Source of the DNA: Opitutia bacterium Tous-C8FEB
GTDB lineage: Bacteria; Verrucomicrobiota; Verrucomicrobiia; Opitutales; Opitutaceae
Direction: 5' to 3'
DNA: 40,372 nucleotides
Assembly (NCBI GenBank): GCA_002304435.1
Contig: NEUZ01000009.1
Location: forward strand, 1-40,372
Shown: piece by piece, positions 33,128-40,372 of the stretch
Numbering within the stretch: position 1 is the first letter of the stretch
How the letters are laid out: every line of letters starts with the position of its first letter
Position numbers and translations under genes: made by a program
The notes under the pieces: model-generated
Seen by the model: the letters and a program-made list of their open reading frames with translations, nothing else
The model's database searches: none
Told to the model about the DNA's origin: nothing

Positions 33128-36100
33128 ATGACCACCCTACCCCCGGACGGCTTGCCCATCTCTGCGCGCGCCTGGGGGCGCCGCCTGATCGCCACGTTCC
33201 TCCTGCTCACCGGCGCCTTGCTGGCGCAGGCCCCGGGCGGCACCGCCGCGCTGAGCGGACGCGTCCAGAACGAGGTTACGGGCCAGTTCCTGAACAATGC
33301 GCGGGTGAGCGTGCGCGGGACCGACCAGACCACCTTCACGGACGAGACGGGAACCTTCCGCTTCCCCGCCCTGCCGGCGGGCCGCGTGACCGTGGAGGCG
33401 TTCTATTCGGGACTGGACCCGGTCACCGCCACCGTGGAGTTGCGGGCGGGCGAGTCAGCGCGGCGCGACTTCAACCTGACCAACCAGGCCGCCTACGGCG
33501 CGGCCGCCGGCGGGGTGGTCAAGCTCGACGCCTTCGTCCTCTCGTCCTCCAAGCTGAACGAGGGTGAGGCGCTGGCCACCAACGAGCAGCGCTTCGCCCC
33601 GAACATCAAGAACGTGGTCGCGACTGACGCCTTCGGCGACGTGGCCGAGGGCAACGTGGCCGAGTTTATGAAGTTCCTGCCCGGCGTGACCATCGAGTAT
33701 TCGGATGCCTCGCCCAATGCGGTCGCCATCCGCGGCTTCGATCCGAACCTGACCGCGGTCACGATGGACGGTTCCCAGTTGGCCAACGCCTCGGGCAGCG
33801 CCGCCAACCGCTCCTTCCTGTTCACCCAGGTCTCGATCAACAACACCTCCCGCATCGAGGTGACCAAGGTCCCCACCCCGGCCAACCCGGCCGACGGCAT
33901 CTCCGGCACCGTGAATATGGTGAGCAAGAGCGCCTTCGAGCGCAGCCGGGCCCAGTTCAATTACCGCGTGACGATGACGGCCAGCAGCGACGGCCTGCAA
34001 TGGAAGCGCCAGCCCTTCCCCTTCGACACGCGCGAGCGCCGGATCAAGCCCGGCTTCGACTTCGATTACACCCTCCCCATTTCCAAGGACTTCGGCATCG
34101 TCTTCACCGGCCTGTCCTCGCAGCAGTGGAACGAACAGAACATCTCGGGCCGGACCTGGAACGCCACGGCCGCGAACACGGGCGCCTCGCCCTCCCGGCC
34201 GTTCCTGCAGACGCACCAGATCATCGATGCCCCCAAGTGGTACACCCGCGATTCGACGAGCCTGAAGGCAGATTGGCGCGTGACTCCGAACTCGGTCCTC
34301 TCCCTCGGTGGCCAAGCCACCTATTACCGGGACAAGAACGGCAATGTGAACCGCTCGGCCACGACCGGTACCAACCCCACCCCCACCGTGGCGGGGGGCA
34401 CTGCTCTGAGCTTCAGCCCCGACACCACGATCGGCGCCACGGGCCGCGGCGGGGTGACCTTCTCCGGCAACGCCATCCACATCGCCGCCCGGACGCTGGG
34501 CACCAATGCCCGCTACCGGTTCGACAACGGCACCTGGCGCTTTGATTCCGGCGCCCACCTTTCGACCTCCAAGACCTGGCGGCGCTACCACGAGAAGGGC
34601 AGCTTCAACCAGCTGAACATCTCGATGCTCAATCCCGTGCGGGTGACCTTCGAGGGCATCGCGCCCGACCATCCGGCGCGCATCCGCGCCTTCGATAACA
34701 ACAACCGGGAACTGGATCTGAACGACATCAATAATTACCGGCTGACCACCGCCACCTCCAACGCCTACCGGGATCATAAGGAGAACCTCTGGGGCGGCGA
34801 CGCCCTCCTGCGGCGCAACCTGACGATTCTGGGCATCAACTCGTCCCTGCAGGCGGGCGGCCTGTTCCGCTCGCAGGAGCGCGACCGGCGCGAGTGGAAC
34901 CGCCAATGGACCTACAATCCGGCCACCCCGGGTAATTTCTCCCCCGCCCCCTTCCTCGCCCAAGTCTACAAGAACCGCCCGAACTACTTCGGCTTCGATA
35001 ACATTCCCTGGACCTCGACCAACGTCGCGGTCGAAGCCTGGAAGAAGAATCCCAGCCTGTTTGTGCAGACCCCCGCCCAGGTGGTGGCCCAGGAACAGAG
35101 CCGGATCGTGGCTTCGGAATGGCTGCGGGAACAGGTCAAGGCCCTCTACCTGCAGGCGGAGGCGCGGCTGCTCAGCAACCGCCTGATCGTGCTCGGCGGC
35201 GTGCGTTACGAGGAGACCACCGACCTCGGCCAGGGCCCGGTCTTCGAGCCAGCCAATGTCTGGCAGCGCACCGCCTCCGGCGCCTTCGTCCGCAACGCGG
35301 CCGGTCAGCGCGTGCGTCGCCCTGAAGCCGGCGCCGTCGGCTCGATGGAGGAACTGCGCCTGATCCGCCAAGAGCGGGCCAACCGCGCCGAGCGCTCCTA
35401 TGACGGCTACTATCCGAGCCTTCACTTCACCTTCAACGCGACCCCCAACCTCCTCTTCCGGGCCGCCTACGCCCAGACCTACGGTCGACCAGACTTCACC
35501 AACATCGTCCCCAACGCGACCATCAACGAGGCCGATCTCGATGAAAACGCGGACCCCAGCGCGATCCGCGGCAATATTACCGTCCGCAACACCGGCCTGA
35601 AGCCTTGGACCGCCCAGAACTACGACCTCTCCGCCGAATACTACACCGATAGCGGCGGGATGTTCACGGCGGGCGCCTTCCGCAAGGACATCGCCGACTT
35701 CTTCGGCACCCGACAGACCTTCGCCACCGCGGAGGATTTGGAGAACTTCGGCCTCGATCCCCGCTACGTCGGCTGGCAGCTCAACACCACCATCAACTCG
35801 GGTGACGCTGAGGTCTCCGGCTACGAACTCAATGTCCGCCAAGCCCTCGCCCCGTTGGGCTCCTTCGGGCGACACTTCACGGTCTTCGCCAATTACACCA
35901 AGCTGCGGCTCGCCGGCAGCCGCACCGCGGACTTTAACCGCTTCATCCCCGAGAGCATGAACTGGGGCGTCACCATCTCCCGCAACCCAATCACCCTGAT
36001 GGCGAAGTGGCATCACCGCGGCGAACAGAAGCGCGGCCTCGCCACGGCCCAAGGCCCCCTCGCCTTCGTCTACCAGGACGCCCGGACCACCTTGGATCTC

Positions 36101-36274
36101 AACCTGACCTACCAGGCCTCCAAGCGCATCTCCCTGTTCATCAATTGCCGCAACGTGGCCAACGTGCACTTCAACCAGTCCCGCTACCAAGCGGACACCC
36201 CCGCCTACGCGCGGCGGTCCTCGACCAACTCCTACGGCGCCCTCGGCTCCTTCGGCCTGCGGGGCACCTTCTGA
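33128..36274 (+). CDS. TonB-dependent receptor 3 with carboxypeptidase-regulatory-like domain
   Basis: 1048 aa from the ATG at 33128; a TTG 18 codons earlier would overlap the 17-bp motif and add a polar head before the signal peptide. Signal peptide about 15-35 (AWGRRLIATFLLLTGALLAQ), CarboxypepD_reg-like domain about 40-118 (ALSGRVQNEVTGQFLNNARV, DETGTFRFPALPAG), linker VVKLDAFVLSSSKLNEGEAL, plug about 155-280 (DVAEGNVAEFMKFLPGVTIE, VAIRGFDPNLTAVTMDGSQL, PADGISGTVNMVSK) and barrel to a terminal Phe (GLRGTF). It has the same architecture as receptor 1 and similar linker motifs. It is divergent from the ceramidase-like gene, which may release its ligand. Substrate unknown. Confidence 0.95.
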   Translation: MTTLPPDGLPISARAWGRRLIATFLLLTGALLAQAPGGTAALSGRVQNEVTGQFLNNARVSVRGTDQTTFTDETGTFRFPALPAGRVTVEAFYSGLDPVTATVELRAGESARRDFNLTNQAAYGAAAGGVVKLDAFVLSSSKLNEGEALATNEQRFAPNIKNVVATDAFGDVAEGNVAEFMKFLPGVTIEYSDASPNAVAIRGFDPNLTAVTMDGSQLANASGSAANRSFLFTQVSINNTSRIEVTKVPTPANPADGISGTVNMVSKSAFERSRAQFNYRVTMTASSDGLQWKRQPFPFDTRERRIKPGFDFDYTLPISKDFGIVFTGLSSQQWNEQNISGRTWNATAANTGASPSRPFLQTHQIIDAPKWYTRDSTSLKADWRVTPNSVLSLGGQATYYRDKNGNVNRSATTGTNPTPTVAGGTALSFSPDTTIGATGRGGVTFSGNAIHIAARTLGTNARYRFDNGTWRFDSGAHLSTSKTWRRYHEKGSFNQLNISMLNPVRVTFEGIAPDHPARIRAFDNNNRELDLNDINNYRLTTATSNAYRDHKENLWGGDALLRRNLTILGINSSLQAGGLFRSQERDRREWNRQWTYNPATPGNFSPAPFLAQVYKNRPNYFGFDNIPWTSTNVAVEAWKKNPSLFVQTPAQVVAQEQSRIVASEWLREQVKALYLQAEARLLSNRLIVLGGVRYEETTDLGQGPVFEPANVWQRTASGAFVRNAAGQRVRRPEAGAVGSMEELRLIRQERANRAERSYDGYYPSLHFTFNATPNLLFRAAYAQTYGRPDFTNIVPNATINEADLDENADPSAIRGNITVRNTGLKPWTAQNYDLSAEYYTDSGGMFTAGAFRKDIADFFGTRQTFATAEDLENFGLDPRYVGWQLNTTINSGDAEVSGYELNVRQALAPLGSFGRHFTVFANYTKLRLAGSRTADFNRFIPESMNWGVTISRNPITLMAKWHHRGEQKRGLATAQGPLAFVYQDARTTLDLNLTYQASKRISLFINCRNVANVHFNQSRYQADTPAYARRSSTNSYGALGSFGLRGTF

Positions 36275-36348
36275 GCCCCGTTGGAGGCATCGCGGGGCCA
36301 CGCGGGACGTCCGGGATCCACCTGGGCGTCCCTCCGGCGGACCGCGCC

Positions 36349-37164
36349 TCAGCTGGCGCGGGCGGCGGCCTTGCGCTTCTCGACCCGGGAGGAGACCAGA
36401 ATCGAGATCTCGAAGAGGGCGTACAGAGGGCCGGCGAAAAGGCTCTGCGTCAGCGGATCCGGGGTGGGCGTGACGATCGCGGCGATGACGAAGATCAGCA
36501 CGATCGCGTGCCGCCGGTACTTGCGCAGGAAGGCGGTCGTCAGGACGCCCAGCCAGACCAGCAGGACGATGACCAAGGGGAACTCGAACACGGCGCCGGA
36601 GCCGAGGACCAGCCAGCTCATTGTCGAGAAGTAGTTCCCGGCCGTCCAGCGGGTCTCCAAGCCGAAGGCCTGGTTGAGTTCGATCGCGATCCGAACCGTG
36701 CTGGGCATCAGCAGGAAGAAACTGAAGCTCGCGCCAATCAGGAAGAGGAACAGGGCCGAGAGGCACATCGGCTTGACCGCGCGCAATTCGCGATCCGTGA
36801 GGGCCGGGGAGACGAACTGGCTGATGAAGAAGAGGATGAGCGGGCTGGCGAGGAGGAGTCCCCCGAACACGCACATTTGGATGATCATATTGAACACCTC
36901 TAGGATCGAGAGAGTGCCGAGGTTAGTGTCTAAGGCAGGGTAATCCTTAGCCACCGTCATCAGGGGCCACTTCAGCCACTCCATAAAGTTGGTGGCGAAG
37001 CTGCCCACGATGACCGCGCAGATCACGAATGCGACCACGCTCTTGATCAGCACCCCCCGCAGTTCGTCGAGGTGCTGCCAAAATCCCATCGGCTTCTCGC
37101 GCGTGGACGGCAGGGCCTCGGCGGGAACGTAGGGATCGTCAGGAACTGGGTTGGGTGAAGTCAC
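36349..37164 (-). CDS. tatC: Sec-independent (twin-arginine) translocase subunit TatC
   Basis: 271 aa from a GTG at 37164; an ATG at 37089 would give 246 aa, closer to the family mean, and the choice is open because neither has a Shine-Dalgarno sequence. The polytopic membrane protein has six hydrophobic segments. Landmarks: [17 protein letters not shown] (the N-terminal HLxELR motif that takes part in RR-signal recognition), [20 protein letters not shown], and [15 protein letters not shown] with the conserved FE-type residue. TatC binds the twin-arginine signal and forms the Tat receptor. No tatA/B is adjacent. The two DUF1501 proteins in this window carry RR signals and are likely clients. 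It is divergent from ppdK and convergent with receptor 3. Confidence 0.95.
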   Translation of the reverse strand: MTSPNPVPDDPYVPAEALPSTREKPMGFWQHLDELRGVLIKSVVAFVICAVIVGSFATNFMEWLKWPLMTVAKDYPALDTNLGTLSILEVFNMIIQMCVFGGLLLASPLILFFISQFVSPALTDRELRAVKPMCLSALFLFLIGASFSFFLLMPSTVRIAIELNQAFGLETRWTAGNYFSTMSWLVLGSGAVFEFPLVIVLLVWLGVLTTAFLRKYRRHAIVLIFVIAAIVTPTPDPLTQSLFAGPLYALFEISILVSSRVEKRKAAARAS

Positions 37165-37262
37165 AGCAGTCGAAAGGTGCGCCACGCTGGCGGAATTCCC
37201 GGAAAACGGAAGCGCGATGTGCGGGATCCGTCCGGGAACGCACCGCGGGGCCTGCTGCACCG

Positions 37263-37290
37263 TTGACACTCCGGGGTGCCCCCGTATTGC
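37263..37290 (+). promoter_or_regulatory. Candidate sigma-70 promoter of ppdK
   Basis: A perfect -35 TTGACA (37263-37268), 16-bp spacer, and a partial -10 TATTGC (37285-37290). Transcription would start near 37297 and give a leader of about 53 nt, C-rich and without a Shine-Dalgarno sequence. Confidence 0.45.
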
Positions 37291-37349
37291 GTCTGGCGCC
37301 CGTGCGTCCGCGCGGGCGCGACCCTTTCCCAATCCTCAACCCAACCACG

Positions 37350-40142
37350 ATGGCTGCCAAAAAAACCGCCCGCAAAACCGCGACGAAGGCCAAGGCCTCC
37401 GCCAAGCAACCCGCCTCCAAAGGCCCGAAGTACGTCTACACCTGGGGGGCCGGCCGCGCTGACGGCGACGGCTCGATGAAGGCCCTCCTCGGCGGCAAGG
37501 GCGCCAACCTCGCGGAGATGACCCGCATCGGCCTGCCGGTGCCCCCGGGCTTCACCATCACCACGGAGGTCTGCACCTACTTCTACGCCAACCGGAAGAC
37601 CTACCCGCAGCAGCTCCAGGCCCAGATGGAGGCCGGCGTCGCCAATATGGAGCGCATTATGGGCACCCGCTTCGGCGCGACCAATGGGATGCCCCTCCTT
37701 GTCGCCGTCCGCTCCGGCGCCCGCGACTCGATGCCCGGGATGATGGACACCATCCTCAACCTCGGCCTCAACGAGGCCTCGGTGCTCGCGCTGGTGCGCG
37801 CCACCCAGAACGAGCGCTTCGCCTGGGACTGCTACCGCCGGTTCATCCAGATGTACGGGGACGTCGTCCTCGGCGTGCAGAAGCGCGAGAACGAGGACCA
37901 CGAGCCGTTCGAGACCGTCATTCACGCCTACAAGCACGAGGTCTACCACGCCGACCTCGAGGACTCGAAGCTGACCGCCGCGGACCAGCAGGAGCTGGTG
38001 CGCCGCTTCAAGAAGCTGGTCAAGGAGCGCACCGGCAAGGTGTTCCCGGACAATCCCTGGGACCAACTGCGGGGCGCCGCCGGGGCCGTCTTCAGCTCCT
38101 GGATGAACGACCGCGCCAAGGTCTACCGCCGCAAGTACAATATCCCGGAGGCCTGGGGCACCGCGGTGAACGTGCAGGCGATGGTCTTCGGCAACACCGG
38201 GGACACCTCCGGTTCCGGCGTGGCCTTCACCCGCAACCCCGCCAACGGCGCCAACGAGTTCTACGGTGAATTCCTGATCAATGCGCAGGGCGAGGACGTC
38301 GTCGCCGGCGTTCGCACCCCTGAGCCCGTCCTGAAGCTCAAGGACCAGATGCCCAAGACCTACGCGGAACTCCTGAAGGTCCGCCAGATCCTGGAAAAGC
38401 ACTTCAAGGACGTGCAGGACGTCGAGTTCACGATTCAGGAAGGCAAGCTGTTTATGCTGCAGACCCGCAACGGGAAGCGCACCGCGGCCGCCGCCCTCAA
38501 GTTCTCCATCGATATGGTGAAGGAGAAGCTGATCGACTGGCAGACCGCCATCCTGCGCAACCCGGCCGACCAGTTGGAGCAACTCCTCGCCCCGATCTTC
38601 GATCCCGCCGAGGTCAAGAAGGCCAAGGTGATCGCCACCGGCCTCCCCGCCGGCCCGGGCGCCGCCACCGGCAAGGTGTACTTCAATGCCGACCGCGCCG
38701 TCCAGGCCGCGGGCCGCAATGAGAAGGTGCTCCTCGTCCGCGTCGAGACCTCCCCCGAGGACCTGCGCGGGATGATCGCCGCGGAGGGCATCCTGACCGC
38801 CCGCGGGGGCGTCTCCTCGCACGCCGCCCTCGTCGCCCGCCAAATGGGCAAGGTCTGCGTCTGCGGCGCCTCCTCCGTCCACATCGACTACGAGGCCAAG
38901 ACCGCCACCATCGCCGGCCAGGTCTTCAAGGAGGGGGATCACCTCTCCATCGATGGCACCTCCGGCACCGTCTACGCCGGCCAGATCAAGACCGCCCCGT
39001 CGGAGATCATCTCCGGCCTGCTGAACGGCGACAAGGCCGCCCAGTCGACCGAGAAGTTCCGCAGCTATGCCCAGCTGATGAAGTGGTGCGCCCAGGTCAC
39101 CAAGCTCCAGGTCCGCACCAATGCGGACACCCCGGAGCAGACCGCCAACGCCATCGCCTTCGGCGCCACCGGCATCGGCCTCACCCGCACGGAACATATG
39201 TTCTTCGAGGGCGACCGGATTGACGCGATGCGCGAGATGATCCTCGCCGACTCGCTCGAGGCCCGCCAGACGGCCCTCGGCAAGCTCCTGCCCTACCAGC
39301 GGGCGGACTTCTTCGGGATCTTCAAGGCCCTCAAGGGCTTCCCGGCCACCATCCGGTTCCTCGATCCGCCGCTGCACGAGTTCCTGCCCCACTCCAAGGA
39401 GCAGCAGATGGACCTGTCCCGGAAACTCGGCATCAGCGTCGAGAAGATTATGGGCCGCGTCCACGAGCTCCACGAGTTCAACCCGATGCTCGGCTTCCGC
39501 GGCTGCCGCCTCGGCATCCGCTACCCGGAGATCACCGCGATGCAGACGCGCGCGATCTTCGAGGCCGCCGCCGACGCCAACAAGCAGGGCTACAAGGCCA
39601 AGCCGGAGATTATGATCCCGCTGGTCGGCTTCAAGAAGGAGCTCGATCTGCAGGTCGCGATCGTCCACGACGTCGCCAAGGCCGTGATGGCCGAGCGCAA
39701 GACGAAGATCGCGTACTCCGTGGGCACGATGATCGAGATCCCGCGCGGCGCCCTCACCGCCGACGAGATCGCCGAGACCGCCGAGTTCTTCAGCTTCGGC
39801 ACCAATGACCTGACGCAGACCTGCCTCGGGATGTCTCGCGACGACTCCGGCTCGTTCCTCCCGCCCTACCAGGAGGCCGAGATCGTGACGAAGAACCCCT
39901 TCGCCTCGATCGATCAGACCGGCGTCGGCCAGCTGATGAAGATCGCGGTCGAGAAGGGCCGCAGCAAGAACCCGGGCATCAAGCTGGGTATCTGTGGCGA
40001 GCACGGCGGCGACCCGGACTCGGTGAAGTTCTGCCACCGCCTCGGGCTCACCTACGTCAGCTGCTCCCCCTACCGCGTCCCCGTGGCGCGGCTGGCGGCG
40101 GCGCAGGCGGCGGTGGCCGACCTGAAGGCCACCCGCAAGTAA
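37350..40142 (+). CDS. ppdK: Pyruvate, phosphate dikinase
   Basis: 930 aa from the ATG at 37350; upstream in-frame sequence lies over the promoter and was rejected. It interconverts ATP, Pi and pyruvate with AMP, PPi and phosphoenolpyruvate, in glycolysis or gluconeogenesis. The ATP-grasp domain starts with [20 protein letters not shown] and [10 protein letters not shown]. The swivelling His domain has the phospho-His H491 in [14 protein letters not shown]. The PEP/pyruvate TIM barrel has [21 protein letters not shown] and the catalytic C882 in [10 protein letters not shown]. An extra head of about 25 residues rich in Lys and Ala ([20 protein letters not shown]) precedes the conserved core. 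The residue two before the His is Ser where Thr is usual. It is followed by a strong terminator and transcribed alone. Confidence 0.97.
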   Translation: MAAKKTARKTATKAKASAKQPASKGPKYVYTWGAGRADGDGSMKALLGGKGANLAEMTRIGLPVPPGFTITTEVCTYFYANRKTYPQQLQAQMEAGVANMERIMGTRFGATNGMPLLVAVRSGARDSMPGMMDTILNLGLNEASVLALVRATQNERFAWDCYRRFIQMYGDVVLGVQKRENEDHEPFETVIHAYKHEVYHADLEDSKLTAADQQELVRRFKKLVKERTGKVFPDNPWDQLRGAAGAVFSSWMNDRAKVYRRKYNIPEAWGTAVNVQAMVFGNTGDTSGSGVAFTRNPANGANEFYGEFLINAQGEDVVAGVRTPEPVLKLKDQMPKTYAELLKVRQILEKHFKDVQDVEFTIQEGKLFMLQTRNGKRTAAAALKFSIDMVKEKLIDWQTAILRNPADQLEQLLAPIFDPAEVKKAKVIATGLPAGPGAATGKVYFNADRAVQAAGRNEKVLLVRVETSPEDLRGMIAAEGILTARGGVSSHAALVARQMGKVCVCGASSVHIDYEAKTATIAGQVFKEGDHLSIDGTSGTVYAGQIKTAPSEIISGLLNGDKAAQSTEKFRSYAQLMKWCAQVTKLQVRTNADTPEQTANAIAFGATGIGLTRTEHMFFEGDRIDAMREMILADSLEARQTALGKLLPYQRADFFGIFKALKGFPATIRFLDPPLHEFLPHSKEQQMDLSRKLGISVEKIMGRVHELHEFNPMLGFRGCRLGIRYPEITAMQTRAIFEAAADANKQGYKAKPEIMIPLVGFKKELDLQVAIVHDVAKAVMAERKTKIAYSVGTMIEIPRGALTADEIAETAEFFSFGTNDLTQTCLGMSRDDSGSFLPPYQEAEIVTKNPFASIDQTGVGQLMKIAVEKGRSKNPGIKLGICGEHGGDPDSVKFCHRLGLTYVSCSPYRVPVARLAAAQAAVADLKATRK

Positions 40143-40163
40143 TCGCGCCTGGCGCGACCACGA

Positions 40164-40195
40164 GGCCCCGCGTCCCTCCCGGGACGCGGGGCCTT
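40164..40195 (+). terminator. Strong intrinsic terminator of ppdK
   Basis: A perfect 14-bp GC-rich stem (40164-40177 with 40182-40195, loop TCCC) followed by TTGCTTTT. It begins 21 bp after the ppdK stop. Confidence 0.88.
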
Positions 40196-40372
40196 TGCTT
40201 TTCCGGCCTCCGCCGGGCGCGGCCCGAGGGTCAGCGGCAGGACTGGAGCAGGATTGGATCAGGATTGGAGGCAGAACGAAGGATGCCCATCGGCGCGGCG
40301 GAAAACCCGCCGAAGGCGATCGAGAGCACTAAAAAAACTGCCAACCTACTACGCCCAAATTACTTCCGGAAA
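40196..40372. other. Non-coding tail of the window
   Basis: 177 bp after the ppdK terminator. Apart from the 11-bp tandem repeats it holds a short inverted repeat (GGCGG-N5-CCGCC near 40297), an A-run (AAAAAAA near 40331) and an AT-richer stretch at the end with a TTCCGGAA palindrome (40364-40371). No credible gene; the drop in GC suggests a promoter region of the next gene. Confidence 0.5.
40238..40270. repeat. Three tandem 11-bp repeats
   Basis: CAGGACTGGAG, CAGGATTGGAT and CAGGATTGGAG follow one another without spacers (consensus CAGGAYTGGAK). An 11-bp period puts each unit on about the same face of the helix. Could be a slippage repeat or a cooperative protein-binding array. Confidence 0.85.

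Noticed and set aside
36304-36332. GGGACG/CGTCCC stem between receptor 3 and tatC as a terminator
   Set aside because: Only 6 bp with a 17-nt loop and no T-run on either strand; too weak to list.
33455-36874. A long open frame antisense to TonB receptor 3 and tatC
   Set aside because: It crosses two clear genes and their gap, and encodes Gly/Val/Arg-rich sequence with no recognisable motif. A shadow of receptor 3 and tatC codon use.
37161-40037. A long open frame antisense to ppdK (over 900 codons)
   Set aside because: GC-rich codon bias keeps the antisense frame open. The predicted protein is low-complexity Leu/Gly/Val/Asp-rich without any domain, whereas the plus strand encodes a complete PPDK.
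40231-40290. A 19-codon minus-strand frame over the 11-bp repeats
   Set aside because: No conserved sequence, no initiation signal, and it is made mostly of the repeat; no support as a peptide gene.
1-40372. CRISPR arrays, prophage, insertion sequences, defence islands
   Set aside because: Both strands were read for spaced direct repeats, transposase, integrase and nuclease motifs; none was found.

Overview
The window is GC-rich DNA of a kind that fits Verrucomicrobiota, most likely Opitutaceae. This rests on gene content: tandem PSD1/DUF1501 genes with cytochrome-c-like N-termini (a PVC-superphylum trait), three large TonB-dependent receptors (two with a carboxypeptidase-regulatory-like N-terminal domain), DUF1080 and ceramidase-like secreted proteins, and many start codons preceded by C-rich leaders with no Shine-Dalgarno sequence. 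No rRNA or tRNA gene, prophage, insertion sequence or CRISPR array was seen, so the taxonomy is an inference.

Region 1 (1-6048, minus strand) is a compact lipid-type biosynthetic operon that runs off the left edge. In transcription order it holds a FabF-like ketosynthase, an acyl carrier protein, two CrtI/phytoene-desaturase-like FAD oxidoreductases, a FabZ-like dehydratase, a FabI-like enoyl reductase and the start of a KAS-III-like synthase. The last four overlap or lie within 8 bp of each other. A well-formed intrinsic terminator sits inside the operon after the ACP. A type II fatty-acid set combined with two CrtI-type enzymes suggests an unusual acyl product (polyene, or a ladderane-like lipid). 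This is the best candidate for undescribed biology here.

Region 2 (6049-10404, plus) begins with an intergenic stretch containing a 79-nt cloverleaf-like inverted repeat. A small two-helix membrane protein, a lipoprotein and a 986-aa TonB-dependent receptor follow.

Region 3 (10510-22129, minus) holds a secreted NHL-repeat protein followed by a five-gene set: PSD1, DUF1501, PSD1, DUF1501, and a cytochrome-c/LRR-like protein. The two PSD1-DUF1501 pairs look like a tandem duplication. The PSD1 proteins carry two CXXCH motifs each and the DUF1501 proteins carry twin-arginine signals.

Region 4 (22227-26570) is housekeeping: hflX, a convergent Na/Pi-cotransporter-family gene, and a sigma-70 factor with its own terminator.

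Region 5 (26596-36274) looks catabolic. A uxuA-DUF1080 pair is divergent from one TonB receptor, and a secreted ceramidase-like protein is divergent from another. Uptake at the outer membrane is thus paired with secreted or cytoplasmic breakdown enzymes. Region 6 (36349-40372) holds tatC, divergent from ppdK (pyruvate, phosphate dikinase with a Lys/Ala-rich N-terminal tail). A strong terminator follows ppdK, then a non-coding tail with three tandem 11-bp repeats.
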